Source: an uncultured Lysobacteraceae bacterium (GTDB taxonomy: Bacteria; Pseudomonadota; Gammaproteobacteria; Xanthomonadales; Xanthomonadaceae). Taken from it: DNA of 64,000 nucleotides. Both the position numbers and the translations under genes were made by a program. The notes beneath the pieces were generated by a model, which was given only the letters and a program-made list of their open reading frames with translations, did not search any database and was not told the DNA's origin. This document shows positions 8,797-18,599 of this stretch, piece after piece; position 1 is the stretch's first letter, and every line of letters starts with the position of its first letter. The stretch lies in assembly GCA_902825775.1 (NCBI GenBank), contig CADECF010000004.1, positions 151,467-215,466 on the forward strand. The letters run 5' to 3'.

Positions 8797-9483
8797 ATGA
8801 ACCAGTCCCCCGCACTGTCGTTCCCCACGCTGCGCCAAGCCGCCAGCCCCCTTCAGCTGGACGCCGCTTCTCTCGAGCGCTTCCTCGCCCACTGCCACCT
8901 GCGCCGCTATCCGTCGCGCACGGAGGTGTTCCGCCCCGGCGATCCGGCCGGCACCATGTATTACGTGGTCAACGGCTCGGTGAGCATCATCACCGAGGAC
9001 GACGACCGCGAGCTGGTGCTGGGCTATTTCGGCACCGGCGAGTTCGTCGGCGAGATGGGCCTGTTCATCGAAACCGACCAGCGCGAGGTGATGCTGCGCA
9101 CCCGCACCCAGTGCGAGCTGGCCGAAATCAGTTACGAGCGCCTCTACCAGTTGATCGTCGGTCCGCTGGCCCAGGACGCGGCCAAGCTGATGTTCGCGAT
9201 CGGCAAGCAGCTGTCGCGGCGCCTGCTGGACACCAGCCGCAAAGCCGGACGCCTGGCCTTCCTGGACGTCAGCGACCGCATCATCCGCACCCTGCACGAT
9301 CTGGCCAAAGAGCCCGAGGCGATGAGCCACCCGCAAGGCACCCAACTGCGCGTATCGCGGCAGGAGCTGGCGCGCTTGGTCGGCTGCTCGCGCGAGATGG
9401 CCGGACGCGTGCTGAAGAAGCTGCAGATCGACGGCAAGCTGCACGCCCGCGGCAAGACCGTCGTGTTGTACGGAACCCGCTGA
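8797..9483 (+). CDS. clp: CRP-like transcription regulator Clp
   Basis: 228 aa. A cyclic-nucleotide-binding fold (GTMYYVVNGSVSIITEDDD, FVGEMGLFIE) is followed by a C-terminal winged helix with VSRQELARLVGCSREMAGRV. In Xanthomonas the Clp protein binds DNA in the apo state and is released by cyclic di-GMP; it controls extracellular enzymes, adhesion and virulence. Its position beside speD matches Xanthomonas genomes. The GNAT gene starts 4 bases after the stop and is probably co-transcribed. Confidence 0.95.
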   Translation: MNQSPALSFPTLRQAASPLQLDAASLERFLAHCHLRRYPSRTEVFRPGDPAGTMYYVVNGSVSIITEDDDRELVLGYFGTGEFVGEMGLFIETDQREVMLRTRTQCELAEISYERLYQLIVGPLAQDAAKLMFAIGKQLSRRLLDTSRKAGRLAFLDVSDRIIRTLHDLAKEPEAMSHPQGTQLRVSRQELARLVGCSREMAGRVLKKLQIDGKLHARGKTVVLYGTR

Positions 9484-9487
9484 ACCC

Positions 9488-9958
9488 ATGGCGGAGCATT
9501 TCGCTCCGCGCGGGCGCCTGCCGGAGGCCGACCTCCGCAGCGCGTCTTTGATGGATGCGGACGACGTGGCCGCCCTGCTCTCCGAGCTGGGCTATCCCTG
9601 CGATACCGCCGATGCGGCGCAGCGTATCGCCGCGATCACCGAGAACGACCGTCAGGCTTTGGTGGTCGCACGTTGCGATGGCGTGGTCTGCGGCCTGGTC
9701 GCGCTGGATTTCATGTACTACCTGCCGCTGGACACCACCACCTGCCGCATCACCGCGCTGGTGGTGACCTCGTCGGCGCAAGGCCAGGGCCTGGGTCGCC
9801 AATTGCTGCGCGAGGCCGAACGCCGCGCCCGCGTCGCCGGGGCCGCGCGGCTGGAACTCACCAGCGGCTCGCAGCGCACCGACGCGCACAAGTTCTACAA
9901 AGACAACGGCTACAGCGACGGCACCTTGCGCTTCATCAAGCGCCTCGGCGCGGCCTGA
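9488..9958 (+). CDS. GNAT family N-acetyltransferase
   Basis: 156 aa. The acetyl-CoA binding motif is clear: CRITALVVTSSAQGQGLGRQ, with the Q-G-Q-G-L-G signature, followed by LLREAERRARVAGAARLEL and the C-terminal FYKDNGYSD. The substrate cannot be inferred. It follows clp by 4 bases and is likely in the same transcript, ended by the repeats that follow. Confidence 0.85.
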   Translation: MAEHFAPRGRLPEADLRSASLMDADDVAALLSELGYPCDTADAAQRIAAITENDRQALVVARCDGVVCGLVALDFMYYLPLDTTTCRITALVVTSSAQGQGLGRQLLREAERRARVAGAARLELTSGSQRTDAHKFYKDNGYSDGTLRFIKRLGAA

Positions 9959-9965
9959 CAAAACC

Positions 9966-10169
9966 GTAGGGTGGGCCTTGGCCCACCATCGCGACTTCGC
10001 ACATTCGCCGCGATCACCCGGCGAGGCGACGGTGGGTCAAGGCCCACCTATCAGTGTCATCCCGAGCGTAGCGAGGGATCTGCTTCCCGTCCCAGCGCAG
10101 TAGTAGGTCACTCGCCGCGCTGTCGGGATAAGAGCGGAAAAGCTCGCGGCTGAAGCCGCTCCCACGAAG
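9966..10169. repeat. Cluster of palindromic units (families 6, 4 and 1)
   Basis: GTAGGGTGGGCCTTGGCCCA at 9966 is mirrored by a GGTGGGTCAAGGCCCACCTA copy ending at 10050. A GTCATCCCGAGCGTAGCGAG unit follows at 10056, and one inverted family-1 unit (AGCTCGCGGCTGAAGCCGCT) at 10137-10169. No gene fits here. It separates the convergent GNAT and HAD genes. Confidence 0.8.
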
Positions 10170-10181
10170 AGCGGCATCGGG

Positions 10182-10913
10182 TCAGGCTTTCGCAGCCGCC
10201 ACCGGCTCGCCCGCGCGCTCGCGACAGCCCCAGTTGAGGATCGGCGTACCCGGCGGCAGCACGCGCCGGAACATGTCGACGCGACCGGGCTTGGGATTGA
10301 CCACCACCGGGTGTTTGGCGATCCGCAACAAAGGCAGATCCGCGCTGCTGTCGCTGTAGGCGACCGCCACCTGGTCGTAGCCCGCGTCCCAGATCATTCG
10401 CACTTTGTTCCGCGCGTGGCAATGCTGCGCGGTCACCAATCCGCCCAGGAAGGGCTTGCCGATGCTGCCGATCACCGGCAGATCTTCGTGCGCCACGAAG
10501 TCGAGGATGGCCCGCGCCAGCTCCGGCGGCGCGCCGGTCGCGATGACCACGCGGTCGCCGTCGACGCGATGATGGTGCAGCACTTCCAACGCGACCGGCA
10601 GCAGGCGGGCGCGGATCTTCTTCGCGTTGGCCTGCACGTAATCGTCGATCAAGTCGTCGAAATCGCGCCGCCGGTGCAGGCCGAAGGTGCCGATCCACAG
10701 AAAACCGGAAACGCCGCGCCGGCGCGTCGGCAACCAGGCCACCATCGGCAGCAGCAACGGCGCGGCCAGCAAGGCGGCCAGTTTGCGCAGCGGATGGCGT
10801 CGGATCAGCCAGGCCACCATATGGCTGCCGGAATCGCCGTCGTACAGCGTGTGATCGAAGTCGAATACCACCAGCGGCCGGTACGGGACCGCGGTCTCGG
10901 CGAAAGCGCTCAT
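10182..10913 (-). CDS. HAD-superfamily (HAD-IB-like) phosphatase
   Basis: 243 aa. Motif I is [15 protein letters not shown] with the nucleophile Asp and acid Asp; motif II is [11 protein letters not shown]; motif III/IV is the Lys in ARNKVRM and [12 protein letters not shown]. The layout resembles phosphoserine-phosphatase-like HAD-IB enzymes. A hydrophobic stretch ([17 protein letters not shown]) near residues 45-60 suggests membrane association. Its ATG overlaps the trpC stop by 4 bases, so it is the last gene of the trp run. Substrate unknown. Confidence 0.8.
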   Translation of the reverse strand: MSAFAETAVPYRPLVVFDFDHTLYDGDSGSHMVAWLIRRHPLRKLAALLAAPLLLPMVAWLPTRRRGVSGFLWIGTFGLHRRRDFDDLIDDYVQANAKKIRARLLPVALEVLHHHRVDGDRVVIATGAPPELARAILDFVAHEDLPVIGSIGKPFLGGLVTAQHCHARNKVRMIWDAGYDQVAVAYSDSSADLPLLRIAKHPVVVNPKPGRVDMFRRVLPPGTPILNWGCRERAGEPVAAAKA

Positions 10914-11719
10914 GCGCCGAAGAATAACCGCTGCAGCGCCTCGCCGGGTTCGCGCTCGCGCATGAAAGTCTCGCCGACCAGGAAGGCGTCGATGCCGGCC
11001 GCGCGCATCCGGCGCACGTCGTCGGCGACCACGATGCCGCTCTCGGTGACCAGCCGGCGGTCGCGCGGCACGGCGTCCTTCAACGCCAGCGTGGTGTCCA
11101 GGCTGACGTCGAACGTGCGCAGATTGCGGTTGTTGATGCCCAGCAGCGGCGCCGGCACCTGCAAGGCGCGCTCGAGTTCGTCCATATCGTGCACTTCCAC
11201 CAGCACGTCCAGCCCCAGCGACAGCGCCGCATCCGACAGTTCGGCCAATTGCGCGTCGGCCAGCGCGGCGACGATCAGCAGGATGCAGTCGGCGCCGAGC
11301 GCGCGCGATTCGTAGACCTGCCAGACGTCGACGGTGAAATCCTTGCGCAGCGCCGGCAGCGCGCAGGCCGAACGGGCCTGGCGCAGGTACTCGTCGGCGC
11401 CCTGGAAGAAATCGATGTCGGTCAGCACCGACAGGCAGGCCGCGCCGCCGGCTTCGTAGCTGCGCGCGATCGCGGCCGGGTCGAAGTCGGCGCGGATCAC
11501 GCCTTTCGACGGGCTGGCTTTTTTAACTTCCGCGATCACCGCGGGTAGCCCGCCGGCGATCTTGGCTTCGACGGCAGCCGCGAAGCCGCGCACGGGCGGC
11601 GCATCGGCCGCGCGCGCCTGCAGCTCGGTCAGCGGCAGCCTCGCCGAGCGTTCGGCGACCTCTTCGGCCTTGCGCTGCAGGATTTTTTGCAGCACGTCGG
11701 GGCGCGATCCCAGGTTCAC
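10910..11719 (-). CDS. trpC: Indole-3-glycerol-phosphate synthase
   Basis: 269 aa, a single-function enzyme not fused to TrpF. It starts with GTG in a GTGA overlap with the preceding ORF. The catalytic signature [17 protein letters not shown] and later motifs [22 protein letters not shown] and VTESGI mark the TIM barrel that closes the indole ring from CdRP. Expression probably depends on coupling to the upstream monooxygenase-like gene. Confidence 0.97.
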   Translation of the reverse strand: MNLGSRPDVLQKILQRKAEEVAERSARLPLTELQARAADAPPVRGFAAAVEAKIAGGLPAVIAEVKKASPSKGVIRADFDPAAIARSYEAGGAACLSVLTDIDFFQGADEYLRQARSACALPALRKDFTVDVWQVYESRALGADCILLIVAALADAQLAELSDAALSLGLDVLVEVHDMDELERALQVPAPLLGINNRNLRTFDVSLDTTLALKDAVPRDRRLVTESGIVVADDVRRMRAAGIDAFLVGETFMREREPGEALQRLFFGA

Positions 11720-12105
11720 GTCGTTTCCTTGGTTTCCGGGGCGTCTTGGGCCGATGCGCGGCTATAGCCCGTCGCCAGGTCCCAGCCGTAGGCCCGCTCC
11801 ACTTTGGCGATGCGCAATTCGAAATGCCGGTACCACTCGGCCCGGCCGCGCTCGCGCGCCAGCGTGTGCTCGGCATGCAGGCGCCAGGCGCGGATCGATT
11901 CCTCGCTATCCCAATACGCGACGGTGATGCCGAAGCCGTCCTCGCCGCGCGTGGATTCCACGCCGAGGAAACCCGGCTGCTGCTGCGCGAGCTCGACCAT
12001 GCGGTCGGACGTTTCGCCGTAACCGTTATCGCCGTCGCGGCGTTGCGAGCTGAAAACCACCGCGTAGTACGGCGGCTGCGGGAGTTTGGCGAAGGGGTCG
12101 GTCAT
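11716..12105 (-). CDS. Antibiotic biosynthesis monooxygenase (ABM)-fold protein
   Basis: 129 aa. [29 protein letters not shown]-like and [19 protein letters not shown] patterns fit small dimeric ferredoxin-like ABM-fold proteins. Members include haem-degrading and quinone-oxidising enzymes as well as proteins of unknown activity. Its stop codon overlaps the trpC start (GTGA), which places it in the trp transcript. No direct role in tryptophan synthesis is known to me; I would treat it as a co-expressed passenger. Confidence 0.75.
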   Translation of the reverse strand: MTDPFAKLPQPPYYAVVFSSQRRDGDNGYGETSDRMVELAQQQPGFLGVESTRGEDGFGITVAYWDSEESIRAWRLHAEHTLARERGRAEWYRHFELRIAKVERAYGWDLATGYSRASAQDAPETKETT

Positions 12106-12134
12106 TCCTGCTCTTCCTGCTGTTGCTTTCAGCC

Positions 12135-12246
12135 GTCATTCCCGCGGAGGCGGGAATCCAGCGACTTGGCTTTTCGTGGGAGCGGCTTCAGCCGCGAGCT
12201 CTTGCATCGGTCCGAAAAGCTCGCGGCTGAAGCCGCTCCCGCAAAA
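12135..12246. repeat. Repeats inside the trp run (family 4 variant and family 1 pair)
   Basis: A GTCATTCCCGCGGAGGCGGG hairpin at 12135-12156 is followed by an inverted pair of the GTGGGAGCGGCTTCAGCCGC unit (12176-12240). The block lies between trpD and the ABM gene and fills most of the 168-base gap in an otherwise compact operon. It could end part of the transcript or stabilise the upstream mRNA. Confidence 0.85.
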
Positions 12247-12273
12247 AAGCTTCGGGTGCAGAAGCTTAAGCGC

Positions 12274-13311
12274 CTACTGCCCTGCGGCCAAGCGACGCGT
12301 CGCATCGACGAACTCATGCAGCTTCGCCATCGCCGCACCCGAAGCGATCGCCTCGCGCGCCCGCACGATGCCCTCGCCGATCGAGTCCGCCACCCCGGCC
12401 GCATACAACGCTGCGCCCGCGTTCAGCGCGACGATCTCCAGCGGCAAGCCCGCCTCGTTGCCGAGCGCGGACAGCAGCATCGTCTTGGATTCCTGCGCAT
12501 CGGCCACGCGCAAATTGCGGCTGGCGGCCATCTGGATGCCGAAATCTTCGGGATGCACTTCGTACTCGCGCACCACGCCGTCGCGCAGTTCGCCGACCAA
12601 CGTGGCGGCACCGAGCGAAATCTCGTCCATGCCGTCGCGGCCCCACACCACCACCGCGCGCTGTGCGCCGAGCGCCTGCAGCACGCGCACCTGGATGCCG
12701 ACCAGGTCCGGATGGAAGACGCCCATCAGGATGTTAGGCGCGCCGGCCGGATTGGTCAGCGGACCGAGGATGTTGAACAGCGTGCGCACGCCCATTTCCT
12801 TGCGCACCGGCGCCACCGCTTTCATCGCCGGGTGATGGATCGGCGCGAACATGAAGCCGATGCCGCACTCGTCGATGCATCGGGCGACCTGCTCGGGCTG
12901 CAGCTCGATGTTCGCGCCCAAAGCCTCCAGCACGTCGGCGCTGCCGGACTTGGACGAAACGCTGCGGTTGCCGTGCTTGGCCACCCGCGCGCCGGCCGCG
13001 GCGACCACGAAGATCGACGCAGTGGAAATATTGAAGGTGTGCGCACCGTCGCCGCCGGTGCCGACCACGTCGACCAGGCGCGTGCGATCGGCTACCGGCA
13101 CCGCGCGCGCGAACTCGCGCAGCACCGTGGCCGCGCCGGCGATCTCGTCGACGGTTTCCTTTTTGACCCGCAGGCCCGTGAGGATGGCCGCGGTCATGGC
13201 CGCCGACACTTCGCCGCGCATGATCTGGCGCATCAGATCGACCATTTCGTCGAAGAAGATTTCGCGATGCTCGATGGTGCGCTGCAGGGCTTGTTGCGGG
13301 GTGATGGGCAT
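12274..13311 (-). CDS. trpD: Anthranilate phosphoribosyltransferase
   Basis: 345 aa from the ATG at 13311 ([20 protein letters not shown]). The PRPP-binding loop [37 protein letters not shown] and [12 protein letters not shown] are all present and canonical. It transfers phosphoribose to anthranilate, the second step of tryptophan synthesis. The frame remains open far upstream, but that reading is the shadow of trpG. 17 bases separate it from the small secreted-protein gene. Confidence 0.97.
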   Translation of the reverse strand: MPITPQQALQRTIEHREIFFDEMVDLMRQIMRGEVSAAMTAAILTGLRVKKETVDEIAGAATVLREFARAVPVADRTRLVDVVGTGGDGAHTFNISTASIFVVAAAGARVAKHGNRSVSSKSGSADVLEALGANIELQPEQVARCIDECGIGFMFAPIHHPAMKAVAPVRKEMGVRTLFNILGPLTNPAGAPNILMGVFHPDLVGIQVRVLQALGAQRAVVVWGRDGMDEISLGAATLVGELRDGVVREYEVHPEDFGIQMAASRNLRVADAQESKTMLLSALGNEAGLPLEIVALNAGAALYAAGVADSIGEGIVRAREAIASGAAMAKLHEFVDATRRLAAGQ

Positions 13312-13328
13312 GGCGGTACCGGAAAGAG

Positions 13329-13679
13329 TCAAAGACGCGCGATTTCCAGGATTTCCTGGCCCATCAGCACGCAGTCGCCGCCGATGCGGTAATACTCCAG
13401 GCGCATCCGGTACTCGCCTTTGTAGAAGGAACCCCTCACTTCCAGCACATCGAAGCGTTGCTTGCTGCTGGCCGGGTTGGCGATCGAAGGCAGGGGTTTG
13501 GCTTCGTCGCCCACGTATACGCCCTGATCTTCGCCATCCAGATGGAATACCAGCAGTTTCCTGGCCTGCTTGACGGCATCGGCCGCGCAGGCGGTGCTGG
13601 ACGCCACTTTTTCGGCCTTGCCCGGCGCGGCGTAGGCCATCGTCAGCATCGCGCAAACCATCAATGCAATTCGGCTCAT
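13329..13679 (-). CDS. Small secreted protein between trpG and trpD, unknown function
   Basis: 116 aa. Residues 1-22 look like a signal peptide ([20 protein letters not shown]). Two cysteines remain in the mature chain (STACAADAV and GGDCVLMGQ). The alternating pattern of the rest ([21 protein letters not shown]) suggests a beta-sheet protein. I do not recognise the family. It starts 3 bases after the trpG stop and ends 17 bases before trpD, so it is embedded in the operon although a periplasmic protein has no obvious role in tryptophan synthesis. Confidence 0.7.
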   Translation of the reverse strand: MSRIALMVCAMLTMAYAAPGKAEKVASSTACAADAVKQARKLLVFHLDGEDQGVYVGDEAKPLPSIANPASSKQRFDVLEVRGSFYKGEYRMRLEYYRIGGDCVLMGQEILEIARL

Positions 13680-13682
13680 GGA

Positions 13683-14261
13683 TCAGCGCTCCAGGAAATT
13701 CTTCAATAGCGCATGCCCATGCTCGGTCAGGATCGACTCCGGATGGAACTGCACGCCTTCGACCGGATGCTCGCGATGGCGCAATCCCATCACTTCTTCG
13801 ATCGAGCCGTCGTCGTTCTCGGTCCAGGCCGTCACTTCCAGGCATTCGGGCAGCGAATCCTTGTCGACCACCAGCGAATGGTAGCGGGTGGCCTCGTAAG
13901 CGTCCGGCAGGCCGGCGAACACGCCTTTGCCCTCGTGGCGGATGCGCGACGTCTTGCCGTGCATGATCCGCCCGGCGCGGACGACGCGGCCGCCGTAAGC
14001 CTGTCCCAGCGCCTGATGCCCCAGGCACACGCCCAGCACCGGCACGCGCGCCCCGAGTTCGCGGATCACGTCCAGCGAAACGCCGGCCTCGTTCGGCGTG
14101 CAGGGCCCAGGCGAAATCACGATCTTGTCGGGCGCCAGCGCAGCGATCTCCGCCGCCGACAGCTCGTCGTTGCGGACCACCTTCACCTCCGCCCCCAAAG
14201 CCTGCAGGTATTGCACGAGGTTGTAGGTGAAGCTGTCGTAGTTGTCGATCATCAGCAGCAT
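13683..14261 (-). CDS. trpG: Anthranilate synthase component II (glutamine amidotransferase)
   Basis: 192 aa, full length. Class I amidotransferase motifs are complete: nucleophile loop [11 protein letters not shown] with catalytic Cys, and [11 protein letters not shown] with catalytic His and Glu. It supplies ammonia to TrpE. In many bacteria the TrpG protein also serves para-aminobenzoate synthesis. Its ATG directly abuts the stop of the inserted membrane-protein gene, so it probably depends on translation through that gene. Confidence 0.97.
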   Translation of the reverse strand: MLLMIDNYDSFTYNLVQYLQALGAEVKVVRNDELSAAEIAALAPDKIVISPGPCTPNEAGVSLDVIRELGARVPVLGVCLGHQALGQAYGGRVVRAGRIMHGKTSRIRHEGKGVFAGLPDAYEATRYHSLVVDKDSLPECLEVTAWTENDDGSIEEVMGLRHREHPVEGVQFHPESILTEHGHALLKNFLER

Positions 14262-15002
14262 TTATGGCCCCTGATCTGTAAACGAAATTTCAAAGATTCC
14301 GTCTGGAAACTGTTTCTTGCCCACTTCGATCAAGCTCGCGATCGCTGCCCGTGTATGGCTCTCGCATTCGGGAACCAATATGTAAATCTGATTCGTTAGG
14401 TCCGTCAGTTGAATCCAGGCATCTCGCCCCACCGCATCTTCGAGAACAGCGTGATTCCCCATAAACGGCTGCTGCACACCAGCCGCGCTCAGGCTCTTCT
14501 GCGCGGAGTGATGGATATCGCTCCTGACATCTAAGATTCGCAGCATCAACCAGAATTCATTGTCGGCCAACTCCAGGTCAGAAATGGCGGCGATCTTGGA
14601 TTTACCGAAGATCCGCAGAGCTTCGCTCACATTGATTTGGTCTTTCGGGGGGTGCGCAACCGCAGACAGCAACTGCAGATGCCTCAAAGGCAGCGATCTG
14701 CTTGGCTCCAGTAATTGCTCTCTTATTGATTTTAGAAAGCTAACTCTCCTCAACAAGGAGAATATTATGGAGTTAATTGTGTCCAACCCCGCTTGCTTAT
14801 CCTTCGCGTCCTCTCTGGATATCTGAAATTTCATTGCCGCTCGCGCGCCGAAATATGCAGCAAATAAGCCGACTACGACCGAAAATATGGCCTGCAATTC
14901 GTTTCCATCAATGAGTTTTCGCCTATAGCAAACAACCAATGCGGAAACGACAATAATTGCAAGCAAAGAGAGTAGCTTCGGCAGATGTCGCCCCATCAGC
15001 AT
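14262..15002 (-). CDS. Two-helix membrane protein inserted between trpE and trpG, unknown
   Basis: 246 aa from the ATG at 15002, which overlaps the trpE stop by one base (TGATG). Two hydrophobic helices at about residues 9-27 and 37-55 are followed by a soluble domain of about 190 residues rich in Leu, Ile, Ser and Asn. Its DNA is visibly richer in A and T than both flanks (runs such as GAATATTATGGAGTTAATTG), with codons rare in neighbouring genes. I recognise no family. The junctions are exact: one-base overlap with trpE, zero bases to trpG. This suggests recent acquisition tolerated by the operon. Confidence 0.72.
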   Translation of the reverse strand: MLMGRHLPKLLSLLAIIVVSALVVCYRRKLIDGNELQAIFSVVVGLFAAYFGARAAMKFQISREDAKDKQAGLDTINSIIFSLLRRVSFLKSIREQLLEPSRSLPLRHLQLLSAVAHPPKDQINVSEALRIFGKSKIAAISDLELADNEFWLMLRILDVRSDIHHSAQKSLSAAGVQQPFMGNHAVLEDAVGRDAWIQLTDLTNQIYILVPECESHTRAAIASLIEVGKKQFPDGIFEISFTDQGP

Positions 15003-16477
15003 CAGAGACCCCTCGCGGCTTCGGCCACAGCGCGGAACAACGCCCGCCCCTTGTTCATCGTCTCTTCCCATTCCGCGCCGGGATCGGAGTCGTAGACCAC
15101 CCCGCCGCCGGCCTGCACGTATAGACGGCCATCCTGGATGACGGCGGTGCGGATGGCGATGGCGGTATCGGCGTTGCCGTGCCAGCCGATGTAGCCGACC
15201 GCGCCCGAATAGACGTTGCGTTTGATCGGCTCGAGTTCGCGGATGATTTCCAGCGCGCGGATCTTGGGCGCGCCGCTGACCGTGCCGGCCGGGAAAGTTG
15301 CGCGCAGCACGTCGGCGTAACTCAATCCCTCCTTCAGTTTGCCGGTGACCTCGCTGACGATGTGCATCACGTGGCTATAGCGTTCGATCACGAACTGCTC
15401 GCCCACTTCCACCGTGCCCTGTTCGGCGATGCGACCCACGTCGTTGCGGCCCAGGTCGATCAGCATCAGATGCTCGGCGCGCTCCTTCGGATCGGACAGC
15501 AGCTCCGCCTCCAGGGCGATGTCCTGTTCCGGCGTCTTGCCGCGCGGCCGCGTGCCGGCGATGGGGCGTACGGTGACCACGCCGTCCTGCAATCGCGCCA
15601 GGATTTCCGGCGACGATCCCACGACCTGGGTGCCGCCGACATCGATGAAGTACATGTAGGGCGACGGATTGAGCGCGCGCAGCGCCCGGTAGACGTCCAC
15701 CGGCCGCGCACGGAACGGTACGCTCAACCGTTGCGAAGGCACGACCTGGAAAATGTCGCCCGCACGGATGTATTCCTGCGCCTTGCGGACCACGTCCTCG
15801 TATTCGGGACGGGTGAACGACGAGCGGAAGTCGCTCTCGTCGATGGCCACCGGCACCAGCGTTTCCGGATAACCCGCGCCGGCGTGGCGCAAACGATGGC
15901 TGAGCTCGTCCAGACGCCGGTTGGCGCGCGCCCAGGCCTGCGGATCGCGCGGGTCGGCGTGCACGATCAGGTAGAGCCGGCCCTTGAGATTGTCGAATAC
16001 CGCGACTTCCTCGCTCAGCATCAGCAGGATGTCGGGCGTGCCGAGTTCGTCTTCCTTGTCGCCGCCGGCCAGGCGCGGTTCGATGTACTGGATGCATTCG
16101 AAACCGAACCAGCCGACCAGCCCGCCGGCGAAACCCGGCAGGCCTTCCAACCGCGGCACCGAATGCTCGCTGCGCAGGCGTTCGACTTCGGCGAACGGAT
16201 CGGCGATGTCGCGCGCTTCGACCAGTTCGCCGTACTCGGTGACGTACAACGTATGCCCGGCGAACGCATACACACGGCGCGCCGGCAGGCCGATGATCGA
16301 ATAGCGGCCGAAACGTTCGCCGCCTTCGACCGATTCGAACAGGTAGGTATGCGGCCCGTCGGCCAGCTTCAGATAGACCGACAGCGGCGTGTCGAGGTCG
16401 GACAGCACCTCGCGCACCACCGGGATGCGGGTATGGCCGTCAGCGGCGTATTGCTGGAAGAGTTCGTGCGAGATCAC
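15002..16477 (-). CDS. trpE: Anthranilate synthase component I
   Basis: 491 aa with a GTG start preceded by AAGGAAAC, a good ribosome binding site. The chorismate-binding core is intact: [45 protein letters not shown] and [14 protein letters not shown]. The N-terminal segment ([11 protein letters not shown]) resembles the usual tryptophan feedback site. It catalyses chorismate plus ammonia to anthranilate with TrpG. First gene of the run; the promoter should lie in 16478-16626. I found no clear leader peptide with tandem Trp codons. Confidence 0.97.
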   Translation of the reverse strand: MISHELFQQYAADGHTRIPVVREVLSDLDTPLSVYLKLADGPHTYLFESVEGGERFGRYSIIGLPARRVYAFAGHTLYVTEYGELVEARDIADPFAEVERLRSEHSVPRLEGLPGFAGGLVGWFGFECIQYIEPRLAGGDKEDELGTPDILLMLSEEVAVFDNLKGRLYLIVHADPRDPQAWARANRRLDELSHRLRHAGAGYPETLVPVAIDESDFRSSFTRPEYEDVVRKAQEYIRAGDIFQVVPSQRLSVPFRARPVDVYRALRALNPSPYMYFIDVGGTQVVGSSPEILARLQDGVVTVRPIAGTRPRGKTPEQDIALEAELLSDPKERAEHLMLIDLGRNDVGRIAEQGTVEVGEQFVIERYSHVMHIVSEVTGKLKEGLSYADVLRATFPAGTVSGAPKIRALEIIRELEPIKRNVYSGAVGYIGWHGNADTAIAIRTAVIQDGRLYVQAGGGVVYDSDPGAEWEETMNKGRALFRAVAEAARGL

Positions 16478-16626
16478 GCGGTGTTTCCTTGGATGACATG
16501 AGGACGGGAACGGCGGCAGCCAACGGCCACCATCGCCAACCCAGGTCAGCGGAAACGGAATGCGGGGTCGCCTTGAACGTCATAGCGCTACTTTAGCCGG
16601 TTCTAGCGGCTTTTGTGGGGGCTTTT

Positions 16627-16718
16627 CGTGGGAGCGGCTTTAGCCGCGAGCTCTTCGACCAGCATCGGCACTCGAAGAGCTCGCGGCTAAAGCCGCTCCC
16701 ACGAAAGCCGCTCCCACA
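16627..16718. repeat. Inverted family-1 pair plus half unit
   Basis: A CGTGGGAGCGGCTTTAGCCG unit is mirrored by its complement ending at 16701, and a further half unit GCCGCTCCCAC follows. The pair carries T/A instead of C/G at the same inner position in both arms, a compensating change that keeps the hairpin. It lies between the yegS-like gene and trpE. Confidence 0.85.
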
Positions 16719-16724
16719 AGCGCT

Positions 16725-17663
16725 CTACGGGATGCGGGCAGCCAACAACGGGCAATCGGCCGGCAAATGCATCCGCACCCGCCCCGCCACGCATTCGATG
16801 CGGAACCGGGTCGACTCCACCGGCTCGCCATCCAGGTTCAAAGTAAAAGGCCGCTCGGCGCCGATTTCCAGCCAAGGCAGTTGCGCACGCACCGCGGCCT
16901 GGTCCAGCGCGGCATGCTTGCCGTCCTTGAGCAGCGTGGCCAGCGTACCCGCAACCTCGCCCGACAGTTCCGGAATCACCGTGACATCGAGCAAGCCGTC
17001 GTCGATCCGCGCATCCGGGCACAGCGCCTGACCGCCGCCGGCCTGGCGGCCGTTGCCGATGCCGAGCGCGATGAACTCGCCATGCCAGGCGAAACGCGGG
17101 CCTTCCAGGCTCGCGCGGATCGGCTCGATCCTGCCGAGCTTGGACAAGCCGGTGATCAGATACGCCAAGCCGCCGAGCAGTTTCTTCAACCCGTCGTGCG
17201 TCTCCACCGTGACCTGCGTGCCGAAGCCGCCGCTGGCCAGATTGGCGGCCCAGTGGATCTCGCCGTCCGCTTCGAGCTTGAGCAGATCGATCGCATGCGG
17301 GGGTTGCGCGAGCAGCAACTCCAATGCAGGCAACGGCGCATCCGGAATCAGCGCGGCGCTGGCGAAATCGTTGGCCGTGCCCAGCGGCACCAGACCCAAT
17401 GCCGGCAATGCAACGGCGGTTTCGCGACGATGCGCCAACGCAGTGGCCACTTCGCTCAGCGTGCCGTCGCCGCCGCCGGCGATCAGCGTATCGACCCGAT
17501 CGCCGATGGCCTCTTCGACGTAGCGCTCGGCATCGCCGCTCTCCCAGGTGATGCGGACATCGATGCCGACGCCGCGTTCGCGCATAGCGGCGACGGCTTC
17601 GCGCACGGCGTCGTCGCCGGCGGATTTGCCGTTGAGGATGAGTCTCCAGCGCGGTTCGGACAT
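16725..17663 (-). CDS. yegS: YegS-like lipid kinase (diacylglycerol kinase catalytic fold)
   Basis: 312 aa. It starts [20 protein letters not shown] and contains the nucleotide-binding [15 protein letters not shown] motif, [15 protein letters not shown], and a C-terminal [10 protein letters not shown] stretch, all characteristic of the YegS/BmrU/DGK catalytic family. Family members phosphorylate phosphatidylglycerol or diacylglycerol at the inner membrane. Monocistronic on the minus strand, with a repeat beyond its 3' end. Closest family YegS; the lipid substrate is an inference. Confidence 0.88.
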   Translation of the reverse strand: MSEPRWRLILNGKSAGDDAVREAVAAMRERGVGIDVRITWESGDAERYVEEAIGDRVDTLIAGGGDGTLSEVATALAHRRETAVALPALGLVPLGTANDFASAALIPDAPLPALELLLAQPPHAIDLLKLEADGEIHWAANLASGGFGTQVTVETHDGLKKLLGGLAYLITGLSKLGRIEPIRASLEGPRFAWHGEFIALGIGNGRQAGGGQALCPDARIDDGLLDVTVIPELSGEVAGTLATLLKDGKHAALDQAAVRAQLPWLEIGAERPFTLNLDGEPVESTRFRIECVAGRVRMHLPADCPLLAARIP

Positions 17664-17730
17664 GCGGCCTGCTATCGGAAAACGAGCACCAAGCTAGCAG
17701 CGCGCTCGCAAACCGATGTGAAGCGCGGTG

Positions 17731-17748
17731 TTGTCACGTCGCCGTCAC
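17731..17748 (+). promoter_or_regulatory. Candidate Pho box
   Basis: TTGTCAC (17731-17737) and CCGTCAC (17742-17748) are direct 7-bp repeats with an 11-bp pitch, as in the PhoB-binding consensus of two CTGTCAT repeats. A possible -10 element (AGAATA, 17760-17765) lies 11 bases further on, the spacing expected for Pho promoters that lack a normal -35. Both repeats deviate from consensus, so this is a proposal only. Confidence 0.35.
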
Positions 17749-17771
17749 GGGAGGCGCGGAGAATAGAAGTC

Positions 17772-17847
17772 CATAGCAGGGATGAAAGAGGGAGGCGGGA
17801 TTGCCTCCAGTACACCCGAAGGCCGTTGCGCAAGCAGCGGCCTTTTT
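17772..17847 (+). ncRNA. Candidate small RNA with two hairpins
   Basis: No ORF fits this 213-base gap between the minus-strand rpe and yegS-like genes. On the plus strand it shows a possible promoter, then hairpin GGAGGC/GCCTCC (17791-17796 with 17803-17808), then an intrinsic terminator. Neither flanking gene can use this terminator because both are on the other strand. The transcript would be about 75 nt, starting near 17770. The GGAGGC arm could pair with ribosome binding sites. Existence and start are inferred. Confidence 0.4.
17821..17847 (+). terminator. Rho-independent terminator of the candidate small RNA
   Basis: GGCCGTTGC (17821-17829) pairs with GCAGCGGCC (17834-17842, one G-T wobble) across a GCAA tetraloop, followed by TTTTT. 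The loop is of the stable GNRA class. It works only on the plus strand. Confidence 0.75.
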
Positions 17848-17876
17848 AGTGCGCGCCGTTTTTCTCCGGACTGCGC

Positions 17877-18548
17877 TTACCTGACGCCGTCGGCCGCGGC
17901 CTTCATCCGGCGTACGACATCGGCGTAATCGGAATGGCCGAAGATCGCAGAACCGGCGACGAAAGTATCGGCGCCCGCGGCGGCGATCTGGGCGATGTTG
18001 TCCGGCTTCACGCCGCCGTCGATTTCCAGACGGATCGGCTTGCCGGTACGGTCGATCATCGCGCGCACGCGCTTGAGCTTGTCCAGCGCCGAGGGGATGA
18101 AGGATTGCCCGCCGAAACCGGGATTGACCGACATCAGCAGCACCAGGTCCAGATCGTCGAGCACGTAGTCGAGCACTTGCACCGGCGTCGCCGGATTGAG
18201 CACCAAGCCGGCCTGGCAGCCCAGCGACTTGATCAGCTGGATGGTGCGATGCACGTGCGCGCTGGCCTCGGGATGGAAGCTGATCACGCTGGCGCCGGCT
18301 TTGGCGAAATCCGGGACGATGCGGTCCACCGGCTGTACCATCAGATGCACGTCGATCGGCGCGGTCACGCCATGCTTACGCAGCGCTTCGCAGACCAGCG
18401 GGCCGATGGTCAGGTTGGGCACGTAATGGTTGTCCATCACGTCGAAATGCACCCAGTCGGCGCCGGCGGCGAGCACGTTGTCGACTTCTTCGCCCAGCCT
18501 GGCGAAATCCGCGGAAAGGATGGAAGGTGCGATGACGGTGGATTGCAT
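17877..18548 (-). CDS. rpe: Ribulose-phosphate 3-epimerase
   Basis: 223 aa from the ATG at 18548 ([20 protein letters not shown]). TIM-barrel epimerase motifs are intact: [30 protein letters not shown] and [12 protein letters not shown], including the metal-binding His and Asp residues. It interconverts ribulose 5-phosphate and xylulose 5-phosphate in the pentose phosphate pathway. The J-domain gene lies 51 bases upstream on the same strand. Confidence 0.97.
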   Translation of the reverse strand: MQSTVIAPSILSADFARLGEEVDNVLAAGADWVHFDVMDNHYVPNLTIGPLVCEALRKHGVTAPIDVHLMVQPVDRIVPDFAKAGASVISFHPEASAHVHRTIQLIKSLGCQAGLVLNPATPVQVLDYVLDDLDLVLLMSVNPGFGGQSFIPSALDKLKRVRAMIDRTGKPIRLEIDGGVKPDNIAQIAAAGADTFVAGSAIFGHSDYADVVRRMKAAADGVR

Positions 18549-18599
18549 GGTCGCCGGGCCTGGAAACGAGGGCCGGTGCGGCCCGAAGGCCACATTATC

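Noticed and set aside
11746-13392. 548-codon plus-strand frame
   Set aside because: Antisense to the ABM and trpD genes and includes a palindromic repeat; no motifs.
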